Made by a program: the position numbers and the translations under genes. This document shows positions 47,084 to 58,900 of a stretch of DNA of 64,000 bases, piece by piece. How positions within the stretch are numbered: the first letter of the stretch is position 1; every line of letters begins with the position of its first letter. The stretch comes from Diadophis punctatus similis (lineage: Eukaryota; Chordata; Lepidosauria; Squamata; Dipsadidae). The notes beneath the pieces are model-generated. The model had not been told where the DNA came from, did no database searches, and saw only the letters and a list, made by a program, of their open reading frames with translations. The stretch is taken from positions 69,541,240 to 69,605,239 of the forward strand of contig JALIGW010000001.1 of the NCBI GenBank assembly GCA_023053685.1. Direction: 5' to 3'.

Positions 47084-47468
47084 CAGGTAGCCGTTGACTT
47101 ACAACAGTTCATTCCGTGACCATTCGAAGTTACAACAGCGCTACAACAAGTGACTTTTGACTGTTTTTCGCACTGATGACCGTTGCAGCATTCCCAGGGT
47201 GACGTGATCAAAATTCAGACTCTTGGAAACTGACTCATATTTATGATAGCTGCAATATCCTGGGGTCATGGGATCACCTTTTGCGACCTTCTGACAAGCA
47301 AAGTCAATGGGGAAGCCAGATTCACCGTCCTACTAACTTAACAACTGCAGTGATTCACTTAACAATTGTGGAAAGAAAGGTCGTAAAATGGGGCAAAACT
47401 CACTAAACAAATGTTTCACTTAACAACAGAAATTTGGGGCTCAATTGTCATAAGTTGAGGACTACCTG
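47084..47468. mobile_element. TA-flanked Tigger-like MITE, full length
   Basis: CAGGTAGCCGTTGACTTACA at the left, AGTTGAGGACTACCTG at the right, TA on both sides. 385 bp, close to the 395-bp copy at 3027. Confidence 0.85.
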
Positions 47469-47915
47469 TAATACATATTTTTTAATTTTTTTTTAATTTT
47501 TAATGTAATAATTAATGGAAGATGGAATTAATACATATTTTTATTAATGTTTGAGAAACTGGTTGATTGTAAAATTTGAGCTCCCCAGATTTTTTTTTAG
47601 TTGAAACTTTGGAAAATTGCTATGCTATATCACACATTGCTTTGGAAAAGTTTGTCTATATCAACAATAGTTTGCCATGTGGCACTAGGCTGGAGGATGC
47701 TGTTCAAGAAGCAGAAAGGAACTTGCATGGAAAACTACTGGTAAGTGGTGATATTCTCAGGGTCCCAACCTATATTCATTGTGCATTGAATAAGATTATT
47801 CCAACCAATATATAGGAATGTTGCTGGTTGGGGGGGGGGAGGAATGGATTTAAGTAGATACAAGAATATAATCAAATTCTTGGACTGAGCTGGTGGGTAA
47901 GACACCACTATTTAC

Positions 47916-48015
47916 TAGAATAGAATAGAATAGAATAGAATAGAATAGAATAGAATAGAATAGAATAGAATAGAATAGAATAGAATAGAATAGAATAGAA
48001 TAGAATAGAATAGAA
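47916..48015. repeat. (TAGAA)20 microsatellite, perfect
   Basis: Exactly 100 bp, 20 perfect pentamers, joined at its right to the 3' end of a CR1-type LINE in minus orientation. Confidence 0.98.
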
Positions 48016-48215
48016 TTCCTTATTGGCCAAGTGTGATTGGACACACAAGGAATTTGTCTTTGGTGCATATGCTCTCAGTGTACATAAAAGAAAAGATACA
48101 TTTGTCAAGAATCATGAGGTACAACACTTAATGATTGTCACAGGGTACAAATAAGCAATCAGGAAACAATCAATATTAATACAAATCGTAAGGATACAAG
48201 CAATAAGAAATCTAT
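48016..48215 (-). mobile_element. CR1 (Snake1/L3-like) LINE 3' end that seeded the (TAGAA)n array
   Basis: The minus strand ends CCAATCACACTTGGCCAATA then AAGGAATTC and the ATTCT repeats. The same 3' end with a minimal tail occurs at 51195-51230. Snake CR1 LINEs with such tails are known to seed AATAG-type arrays. Confidence 0.75.
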
Positions 48216-48640
48216 ACTAGATTTCTAGTATAAATTATATATCTGATATTTAATATCTATTTTTTTCTTAAAGGTCTTGCTGAACTTCCCACCTTAATGC
48301 TAATATGGCTGTTATATAACCTAACAATTATTTACTACAGTTTTAATTACTGTCACAGGATACTTGTAATGAGATATCCCGTAAAATACTGCAACATGCA
48401 ATAATATATATGCAATAGAATGAACACAAAATTTGCTTCACTGTAAAGCTGGAATAAATAAAAAAGGAACATTAGGTCAACCACTGTAAATCCTGCTATT
48501 CAGAAGTAATAATCCATTTCTGGATTCCCCTTTAACAAATATCTTAACTATAAACAAAATGAATATGTTAGCTCCAGCCATCGGATACACCTTAAATACA
48601 TATACATCATACAAGACCAAGATACATATCATACTTTACC

Positions 48641-49094
48641 CAGCAGCGGGTTGCTTTCTTACCGGTGCCGGTGCGCGCGCATCTCCTCGCTTTTGGCGCG
48701 GGCGCGCTCGCTTTGAGCACGGGCGCACTTACTATGTGCGCCCCCTCGCACGATTTTGCTTCTGCGCATGCGCGGAAGCAAAATGGCACCAAAATCTCAC
48801 GAGGGGACGCGCACGAGAGAGATATATTTCGGCGTGATTTTGCTTCCACGCATGCGCAGAAGCAAAATCTCGGCGAAATCTCTCTCTCACGCGCGTCCCC
48901 TCGTGAGATTTTGGTGTGATTTTGCTTCCGTGCATGCGCAGAAGCAAAATTGACCCAAAATCGACGGAAAAAAAAAGGTGACGTGTGCGGTGCACTGGCA
49001 GAGAGGGCTCCAGAGCGGTCGCGTGCAAATTGCGCAATTGGTCGCTCCCTACCGGAGCTGTGCACCGGGCAGCTCCGGCAGGAAACCACCTCTG
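48641..49094. mobile_element. Palindromic GC-rich hAT MITE, 454 bp, TSD ACTTTACC
   Basis: Ends CAGCAGCGGGTTGC and GGAAACCACCTCTG are diverged inverted copies; ACTTTACC is exact at 48633-48640 and 49095-49102. Internal tandem units (TTTTGCTTCTGCGCATGCGC and variants, GCGCGTCCCCTCGTGAGATT) repeat three to four times. The 160-codon minus frame is not a gene. Confidence 0.92.
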
Positions 49095-49606
49095 ACTTTA
49101 CCTCAAGATTATTGCCAACTCTGAAACTAAACTTATTTCTTAATCAAATGTGAAAGCTTCAAATTAAAAAAACAAGATTTATGTCAAATATTTGGCACAT
49201 TTTTACAAATGATATGGTACAACAATCTCCAAAATTTTACAATAAACCATGAAGACAAATACAATATTCACAAATGAATAATCCATTTAGCAATGCCACC
49301 CTACAAACATTTCTGGTTTTAATTAACCTTAAAATTGATCTAGCAAAGAAGAAAATGCCAACAAAAGAAAACCTCAATGTAAGTAATACAGGATTGTGAA
49401 TAATTTTCAAGGTAATTGATACAACCTTTTAATAAGGTACAAAGTTTACAATGTAGTGGAGGTTAGTAGAAAAAAAATTAAAAACTCCACCTGCCTTTCA
49501 ATAAACCACAGCATTTGTACAACTTGATACAAGGGGAAGAGATTTCCTTTTCTATCAATGTTTTTTTGTTTTTGTGTGAAATGAAATTATTTTTGTTAAA
49601 AATGAC

Positions 49607-50118
49607 ATGTAACAAGAACCATAGTGTAACCATTTTGAATGATTTTGTAATGAAATAATGATGTGTGACAAAATGTAATATGTCAGCTTATTTTCACTTT
49701 TCTCAGAATAACAGGAAATGTTTTGACCAATTTTGTGGGAACAGAGAGAGAGAACATGCTTGTTTTTCTCTTTTGTTATGCAGGGGATGAGCTAATGGGA
49801 ATGTACAGGTTCACACAGAAAGAGAGGAAGTGTGGAGCTGTCAGAATGATGAATCTGTTCTTTTCCTATGTTGGGTTTTTTCCTATGTTGTGGATACTGT
49901 ATTAGGATGTTACATAATGGAGGTTGGACGATATGATGGGAGGAGGATGGGAGGAGTAAGGTGGAGTCATGTTCATTATAAATCCATGTTTCAGGATAAT
50001 GGCCTTTGTCTCTATTTTGTGTCATGGATGACCATGTAGGGACCCTTTGATCAAAGTGTAATTAAACTGTTTATATTGTACATAATTCTGGATTCCTGTT
50101 TAATTATTTTTCTCACAG
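49607..50118 (+). mobile_element. Possible solo LTR
   Basis: Starts TGTAACAAGAACC and ends TTTCTCACA; has a TATA-like CATTATAAATCC (about 49974) and AATTAAACTG near the end. No clean duplication seen; low confidence. Confidence 0.25.
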
Positions 50119-50479
50119 TTTTTGTGCTAGAAGGGAGCAGAAGGCCATTTGTGGCTCCATAAATCTTTTTGTATCTATTTTTTTATTTCAAAATATTCAA
50201 ATTATGCTCACCTTTTCTTGGTGCCTTACTTTAATTTTAAAAACAGGAAGCAGCCTTAGCTTATCTGGACCTTTGAGTAAGCCTGCACAAAGGAAGGTCT
50301 ACATGTATAAACCTTTTTTGCAAAATACACTAAACCATGATTAAGTTTACTAAATTAATGGTTTACTAAATTAATCAATTGACTGGCTCAATACATCATA
50401 ATGCATAATGCATAATGCACCATAAACTGAAAACACTGCCTGGGTTCCCATGACACTCTGAATTTATTTAAAATGGACA

Positions 50480-51230
50480 CCTAATATAAAAAAGTCATCA
50501 AAAAAGCACAACAAAGAATGTTCTTTCTGCGCCAATTCAGAAAGGTCAAATTGCCCAAAGAGCTGCTGATTCAGTTCTACAGAGGAATTATTGAGTCTGT
50601 CATCTCCATAACTGTCTGGCTTGACTCTGCAACCAACAAGACAAATACAGACTTCAACAGATAATTAGAACTGCAGAAAAAACAATTGCTACCAACCTGC
50701 CTTCCATTGAGGATCTGTATACTACACAAGTCAAAAAGAGGGCTGTGAAAATATCTACAAACTCCTCACATCCTGGACATAAATTGTTTCAACTTACCCT
50801 CAAAACAACGCTATAGGGCACTGCACACCAGAACAACTAGACACAAGGACAGTTTTCCCCAAATGCCATCACTCTGCTTAACAACTAATTCCTACAACAC
50901 TGTCAAATAATTTACTAAGACTGTATTATTATTATTATTCTCTTCCTTACTAGTATCTATCTCTTCCCACTTTATTTATTTATTTATTTATTTTATTATG
51001 GTTCTTCTATGCCGCCCTACTCCCGAGGGACTATAACCATGTTGTTTGTATCTTTCAATTTATATTGTTTTTGTTTCCTAGTACGATTTGATAGTTTATT
51101 AGTAACCTTGACTATTACTGTTATCTTTTTTTCTTGATGATTCTCCTTATGTTCACTGAGAGCATATACACCAAAGACAAATTCCTTGTGTGTCCAATCA
51201 CACTTGGCCAATAAAGAATTCTATTCTACA
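50480..51230 (+). mobile_element. CR1/Rex-like LINE 3' part with L2 scrap inside
   Basis: Broken frames read KAQQRMFFLRQFRKVKLPKE, LLIQFYRGIIESVISITVWL and RYRALHTRTTRHKDSFPQ, the C-terminal RT region of CR1-group LINEs. It ends CAATCACACTTGGCCAATAA then AGAATTCTATTCTA. An L2 3' terminus (minus, about 50970-51032, TATGCCGCCCTACTCCCGAG) is inserted. Confidence 0.75.
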
Positions 51231-51584
51231 AAATAACAAACACCCTTTTAGCTTAACATTTATTGTGAACTCTACTAATACTTCATTTGCCAAAAGCTAG
51301 GAAATGAATGTATAATTCAGGACCGAATTATAGCCTCTGTTACTGTCCCCTATGTTATTCATGTTTTCGAATAATGATTCATGCAGAAGTACAATAAAGT
51401 GCGCACACTGCATTTGAACAATGTCAACTCTGTGTTTATCTCCTTCATATATCTTACTTTCATTAAAAAAGCCATCTGTATTTTCTGTGTAGCTTTTGAA
51501 AATTGGTTAGATAAGCCGCAGATCTATAATCAGAATAAGCAACCATTAATATACAGTATAATCCAATTTTGTACACTAACAGGT

Positions 51585-51670
51585 TATCATAGACTCATAG
51601 AACTGTAGGGTTGGAAAAGACCACTAAGATTATCTAATCCAGCCGTCCCCCCCAAGGAGACATACTGTAC
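51585..51670 (-). repeat. CR1 LINE 3' end
   Basis: ATCATAGACTCATAGAACTG and GGGTTGGAAAAGACCACTAA: the classic CR1 3' end in minus orientation, about 85 bp long. Confidence 0.8.
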
Positions 51671-51919
51671 TGATCTGAGGATAACAACCCCCACAACCAG
51701 CCGTCCTTATGACCTCTGGAGAAAGAATGAGTCACAAATATAATAAAGATGACAGTGGCCTTATCCAGGCTTCAGAGTGGATTGTCCCTTACTCTGATTA
51801 CTTGGAGAGAGAAAAAAACAGTCTCTCTCTCTCTCCCTCCTGCCAAACCAAACAGGGAATCTATGTTGATATGCGAGAAGGTCGCAAATGCCAGTCCCAG
51901 GTACACCGACTGCCTTGAC

Positions 51920-52800
51920 CCACAATGAATACCAGACCGACAAGGCAGGAGCGGAGGCGCAGAAGGTTAAGAAGACGGGAATCCGACACGTTCAACCGTA
52001 ATGTTTTCTTCTTATGCAAACATCCGGCGGCTCTTCCTAGTCCTGCCGCCCTGATAACCAGCTTCCCCTCTGCCCAAGCGGCGAAGGAGATTCCCGTGAC
52101 ATCCCCGACCACGCTTAATGATCCGGTGTCTCGGTCCCCCTTTACGGCCGGGACCAGCTCTACTTCACCAAGACTTCAGATGCAACGCGCAGCTACACGC
52201 GACCTCACTCTTGCCCACCCACCCAACCAGCTCGCCCGCCTGCCCGCCCGCTCGGGGCTGCGGTAAACTCGGCAGAGTAGCCTCGTCGCTTTTCTTCTCT
52301 CACCTCAGCCTGCGGCCACCTTCTCCAGAGTCCCGGGCAGCCCCTCGCTCCGGCACAGCCAAATTAGGATCGGGAAGCCGGAGAGAAGCAAAGAAACCAG
52401 AGACACCCGCCGAGGGACACCGGAGCGCAGCGGCAGAAGCCAAAGGTGTGCGCCACCGAGTACCAGATGCCTAGAGCGGACCGTGCCATGAAAATGGAAG
52501 GCTAGAATGTCAACCCCGGCAACAACTCCTTTAACGCTCGGAGGAAACGGAATCGCGGGTGGCGCTCCGACACTAAAATTGTCCGGGTGCAAACTGCGCT
52601 CGCTGTCGAGTTCTGCAAGGTCGCCACGTGAGGGTTGGCGCTCGCCTTGTAAAAAAAAAAAAAATCAGCGCTAAAGCGTGAAGATGACTGTCGTTGCGTT
52701 GGTTTTCCCTCTCTTCGGGGGACGGCAGTTGACCCTGGCCGCCTCCACTTTACGCTCTGGGCTGCGGTTCTCGGTGCGGGGCCTGAAGAGTCAGAGTGTA
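51920..52800. promoter_or_regulatory. CpG-rich bidirectional promoter between CNST and TFB2M
   Basis: This stretch is far richer in G+C and CpG than the AT-rich surroundings (for example 52020-52480) and has no obvious TATA box. It lies between the putative CNST first exon (minus) and the TFB2M ATG (plus, 52684). An A14 run at 52651-52664 lies 20 nt before that ATG. Divergent transcription from one CpG island is known for this gene pair in human; here it is inferred. Confidence 0.7.
52304..52600 (-). other. CNST: Candidate non-coding first exon of CNST
   Basis: A good minus-strand donor, CTGAG/GTGAGAG, lies with its exon end at 52304 inside the GC-rich region upstream of TFB2M. It would join the acceptor at 39655 and give a first intron of about 12.6 kb. 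The 5' end is not marked by any motif I can see, so 52600 is only a guess. Confidence 0.45.
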
Positions 52801-52996
52801 AGACTCGGACTCCACAACCTGAAAACACCCTCTCTGAAAGCTGAAATCGCCCAAATGGTCGCAAACGCAGAGCAGGATTCGACCTCAGATCGAAGGTTTC
52901 TCGTCTGCCCCCTTTCAGCGCACAAAGTGGCCTCCCAGCTGACGAGGGGGCCAAATTTTGAGAAGTCCAAAACCTTTATTCTGGAATTCGGGTCAG
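52684..52996 (+). CDS. TFB2M: TFB2M coding exon 1
   Basis: It starts at ATG 52684 and ends at the donor TCAG/GTGAGA. It encodes the presequence-like N-terminus (MTVVALVFPLFGGRQL), then FLVCPLSAHKVASQLTRG and the first half of the SAM motif (FILEFGS). It ends in phase 1. An upstream in-frame GTG at 52678 is not a plausible start in a vertebrate gene. Confidence 0.92.
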
Positions 52997-55900
52997 GTGA
53001 GAGTTACTTAAGGGGACCTTTTTAAGAGTAAAAGTTAAGCATGTGACCTCGATGTGATAACAATAAAGTTGACATTAAGCTGCAAGGAGGAATTCACCAG
53101 ATTTGTTGCAATACCTGTTAGAGAAAGGGTGCCTTCTAGGTGTTTACTGTTTGGTAGCTTTGGCATCCATGCCATTGTACTGCAATAGCAATCAGTGTAC
53201 AGCAGATTATGTTTTTCAATAGAAGAAAATATATGTACCGTAGCTCGGGATAGGACTGTGGAGTCCTTGATGCTCTCTGAACTTGTTGGCTTGCAGACAT
53301 TTCATTAGCCAGCTAGAAAACATCACTGAAGCACTGATGTTACCTAGTTGGGTAATGAACACAAACAACCAAGCTGAGAAGATCAAGAACTTCACAGATT
53401 ATAATTTTTAAAATGGTAACAATTTTATATTACAAAAAATTCATATTGTGCACTTCTTGAAGAATCATATCCTCTGTGTAACTTCACAATCTTGTAACAG
53501 CTTCACTTGAACATAACTCTCATTGAGTTGAAGGGATCTCCATCCAGAAATACATTGCTAGTTTAACCAGTATATTTTTGTCTTCGCCTTATTGTATTTT
53601 AACTGGCTTGCATCATTATGCAATTATTGAAAAGGCAAAGTTCTTTTTTATAAGTCACTTGGAACATGTTCTGACAGCTCTCATGAACTGACTTGCATAA
53701 ACATATTTAGTAAAAAAAATGTAAAATAGAGGAAGAAAATTATGTTAGAAAAGCTGTTTCTACTACTCCTTTAGTTACATAAAAAACAGCCAGCAACCTT
53801 TTCAGATATTGTTGCATGCACTAAAAGTTAAAATGAAAAAGTGGTTGAAATATCATGAACCTGCTATATCTTACTAGCTTTCATGTAAAAGAATTGAGAG
53901 TTAGCAGGATTTGGCTATTTCATAGAATTTCAGTCATTGTCAGACTGTCTTTTTAAAAAGAAGATAATTTTGGGGTTTCATAACACATACTGGTATCTGG
54001 GATAACACAGGTACAAAAGCTATTTTGCTGATAGATTGAATGGGGAGTCACCACTTGGAGGAATAGAATGGCAAATGGCACTTTAAACAGTTACCTCTTT
54101 CTTGATCATGGTTGATTTTTTCAAATCAGGTAGATACCATTATTGGCAGCTGAACAATATTTGTTTCATTTCTCCTTTTAGGATTAGACAATACCTGATG
54201 TATCATTATAGGTAAATGTGCATATTTTCAATTTTCAATTAGAATATTTTGATTGATATTTCTCTTTTAAACAAAAATAGAGCTTTTAAAATAAATTCTA
54301 GAATAGAGTATTAAACAATGGCTATTTTTAGGTCCTGGAGTGTTGACTCGAAAGCTGCTTAATACTGGAGCCCACGTCATAGCTCTGGAGAGTAATAAAG
54401 CCTTTCTTCCTAATTTAGAGGTAGGTATTATCTTATCCCCAATATAAATTCCTGCAGTTTCATCTTAAAGCAAGGCTGGAAAACCCTTCTGATATTTCTG
54501 GATTATGACATCCATTGGTCCTGGGTCAGCATGAGTGATAGTTAAAGAGACACCAACAGTTTAAGCAGAAAGTAATCGACATGAACGTAATAGCCCAGAG
54601 AAAAGCTATTTCAGGTGTTTTGGTTAACCTCTAGTTGTATGCTTGTATTTAGTCTCTAAAGAAAGAATTTGAAAGCCGATTGGAAGTGGTGCATTCCAAC
54701 TTCATAAAAATGGATAGTAATCCATATGCATTGTTGAAGGGTGAATTGTGTTCCGAAACACTTTTTAACAACCTGAAAATCTTCGAAGTTCCTTGGACAT
54801 CAGGTAAATTATCATACATGTATGTATATTGTACATTTAAATTGTATATTCACTTTTTCTTGATCTAATGCATTTTGAGGTAGCTCCCATTCAGACAGAA
54901 TTGTTTAATTGGATCACTTCAACATAAAAATTATAACATGCAGAGTAAAGTGGCATTTGTTAAATTATCTTCACATTAGTCCCAAATATATTTTAAAAAT
55001 TCTGAAGCAGAAAACTATTAAGACTTTACTTTAAAAAAACCATGCTAAGGAAAGATTACATAACTTCTTTTGAAACTAACAAAATTTGAAGGCTGTCTAT
55101 AAACATAAAATAAGCAGTGAAAGTGATGCTATTTCTGCTTGCCAATTCAGTCTCTAATAGGGCTTTTGATTAAAAGGTGGGCTTTCATGAAAAAAAAGCA
55201 TAACTTGCAAGATGAAAGTCGCGAAGCGAATAGTTATATTGCTAAAGCTATGCTTATATGATTATAATAATTTTTAATTTAATACTAGATTACTGACTCA
55301 CGGCTATTTGCTTTAATTTTCAAACATCTTGATTCACTTTAAAAACAGATGTTCCTCTAAAAGTGGTTGGAATTGTCCCCCCAAAAGATGAACGGATCTT
55401 TATTTGGAAATTTACTTATTTTTTATATGAATGCAGCTCTATATACAATTATGGAAGAATAGAATTGAACTTGTTTGTCAGTGAAAGAATGTACAAGGTT
55501 TGTATAAAAAATTTGCTAATACATCAACTTTGAAATTGTATTTATTTATATTCCACTTTTTTATTTTTATAAATAACTCAAGGCGGTTAATATACATAAT
55601 ACTCCTTCATCCTATTTTCCACACAACAATCCTGTGAGATGTGTTGGGCTGAGAGAGAGTGACTGGCTCAAAGTCATCCAGCTGGCTTTCATTCCTAAAG
55701 CAGGACTAGAACTCACAGTCTCCTGGTTTCTAGTGGTGCCTTATCTACGGTACTAGACCAAATTTTTAAACAAAATGACATTTTAAAAGCAATTCTAAAA
55801 TATATTGATGGATTTATAATGTTTGTTTTGAATTTAGAATTTAGGATTTGTTGCAATATGTTGCCTTTACTATATCATTTAAAAACTTATTGTTATACAG

Positions 55901-58900
55901 GTAGTTTTTGCTGGCCAACCGTAACTGGGACTTACAACTCTGTTGCTAAGTCACGTGATCCAGAGGTGGGTTCCTGCCAGTTTGGACCGGTTCTATAGAA
56001 CTGGTAGCAGGAATTTCCCCCCGCTCGCCGAACCGGCAGTGATGCCTGACTGGACACGCCCCCGAACTGGCGCTCTCGGCGGCGCCATAGGCGCCGCCAT
56101 CTTGTTTTTTGCTTCTGCGCACGTGCAGCAGCTGTTTTTTACTTCTGCGCATGTGCACGCATGGCACGCATGCATGGCACGCAACACACGTGCGCCACGC
56201 AGCACGTGAGGAAGCGAACCGGCAGCGAGGTAAGCCAGAACCCGCCCCTGACGTGATCGTAAAATGCAATGTCACAAAGTGTCAGCTTACAACAGAACTT
56301 GCAACAATTCCAGTTGCTGTGATTTTCATGTGATCACCATTTGCACCCTCGTGCCATCTTTCCCATTGACTTTGCTTGTTGGAAGCTGGCAGTGAAGGAC
56401 ACAAATTGTGATCATGTGCAGGATTCTATGATGTCATAATTGCAAGACAGTTGCAAGCACCCAAATCTCAATCACGTGACCATGGGGACACTGCAACTAT
56501 GAGGACTGGTCATTGGTACCCATTATTCACTGCTGTCATAGCTTTAAATGATAACTGAACAGGTGGTTAAACAAGGAATATGTTTTATGAGTTATCTTAG
56601 AGATATTCTGAGATAAGAAATGAGATAGAAATAAGGTACAACCATACCTAATCTAATTTACATTGGCAATAGAAACTATGGTTTCAAGGGGTGTAAATCA
56701 AATGTTGATTTTTCATATCTAAGGAACATTTAGGAGGATCTAGCAATGTTCACTGGCTAGTGTAACCATTGAATTGCAAAATCTATATATTCACTGCAGT
56801 TTCTGCCATGTGGAATGAGAAAAATGAAACCCTCTTCGTGAGATACTGAATGAAAACCATTGTATTTTCAGTGTTATTCAAATTTTTAAAAAGGCAATAT
56901 TTTTCATAATCAATTTATTTTACTGGTTGTTTCTGCACTGAAATAGGCAAATACAGGAAAATGTATTCTGCAAATAACTGGAGGTATTTTAGAGCCAAGC
57001 TCTGATACTGAATCCAGACTCTAAGAAATTAAATGACACTGTTAAGCTATGGCAGATTTCTGAAAGATAATTAGTCAGTTCAAACTCCTATCAATTCAAG
57101 GATAGTCTGTTCAAGTTAATGTTTAAATAATGAACTGGAAAATAAGCTATTATTTCTAGTCCTATTCCAAATGATTCTCATTTTCTCATTAAAGTTATTC
57201 TAGAACTGTAACTCTTACTTCTAAGAGTCTGATTTGCAGAATACTGCCTTTAGTATTTGAAGTCACTTATTGTGCAATTACAGCTATGACATTTTGTTTT
57301 GGCCACTAATTATGCAACAAACTGGACACTCAATATTATTTGTGATTTATGAATGAATCCCTTACAGATGTTGACTGTATTGATTATTATAATGAAATAC
57401 AGTCATCCTTTATTGAAACTTTTGTAGCAAAATTATATATCCATATACACAGCGTTTATTTTTTATTTGTTTTGTTTAATTTAATAAAAGGCAAAATATG
57501 ACAAGACAAGAAAACACTGAAATAAACTTCCTATATTTCACTTGAAAGTAGGTAATTCAATTGATTGGTAGATTGATTATGTGCCATCAAATCAATGTTG
57601 ACTCTTACCAACCACCTTGCTAGATTTTATCTTTCTTGGAATATCTTTTCCAGAGTGTTCACTGCTAATCTAATAGTTGCCAGACTAGCAGTGTAGTTCT
57701 TGACTGCTGAGTTGGTAATACATTCTAAAAGGCAGAAAGTGTTCATGAGTTCAATAATGAAGATATTGAATGGTCATCTCAAAGGTACTTTTTCAAAAGG
57801 CAACTAGGCCTCATTTTTTCCTTGAGGAAGACGTTTTGGTTTTCATTCAAGTGAGAAGTGAAAGTTTTTTCTCAAGGAAAAAACAAAGTCCAGCTGCCTT
57901 TTGAAAAAAACATAATTTTGAGACAATCATGACCTGCATGACTCAGAATCTCCATAGATATATTGAATGGTCAGTTCTAAGGCTGGTTGCCGTGTCTGTT
58001 GTTGTTAGTTACCGTATTTTTCAGAGTATAAGACACACCGAGTATAAAACGCACCTAGATTTTAGAGGAGGAAAACAAGGAAAAAAGTATTCTGAACCAA
58101 ATGGTGTAGTAATATATTATTTAATAAAATACCAGTATAGCAGAATACTTTTTACAACCATGTACACTTTTTACAACCATGTACACTTTTTACAAACTTC
58201 AAACTTGACAGCTTTAAGACTTGTGGACTTCAACTCCCAGAATTCCTCCTCCAGGCATGCTAGATAAGTTAATTAGAAGGCAAAAACACCCCCTTTTTTG
58301 CGAAAAACAGCCCGTTTTTCAGCCTTTTTTTTTTTTCAAAAATGAGGCATGCAGAGGGGTTTGGGAAACTTGCAGAGCACTCCTAGGGGGTGGGGGAAGG
58401 CAAAAACACCTCCATTTTTGTGAAAAATGGCCCTTTTTTGGCCTTTTTTTTTTTTTGCAAAAACGAGGCATGCAGAGGATTTGGGAAGCCTGCAGAGCAC
58501 TCCTAGGGGGTGGGGGAAGGCAAAAACACCTCCATTTTTGCGAAAAATGGCCCGTTTTTCACAAAAATGGGATGCAGGGGCGGGGCTTCGGGAGGCCAAA
58601 AATGGCTGTATTCGGTGTATAAGATGCACCGACATTCCCACCCTCTTTTTGGGGGCAAAAAGGTGCGTCTTATACTCTGAAAAATACGGTAGTTCTTTAG
58701 TCCCATTTTTTTCACTGGGTCCCTTGATTTTTACTGCTAGAGCTTGCAGATCATTTGCATTTTCAGCTAATTCAGTTACATAATCAATATAGAAATCATT
58801 AGACTATTATACCCTACACAAGTTTTTGTATCTTTAGAACTGTAATTGATTTCTATAAGAAAGTAGCTAGGAAAATATTACCAAAAAATAAAGTTCATTT

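Noticed and set aside
48559..49153. Several overlapping frames, up to 160 codons
   Set aside because: They coincide with the hAT MITE 48641-49094; repeated ASAHARKQN-like strings come from its tandem units.
52118..52954. Frames on both strands in the promoter and over TFB2M exon 1
   Set aside because: CpG-rich sequence leaves frames open by chance; the 150-codon minus frame is the shadow of TFB2M exon 1.
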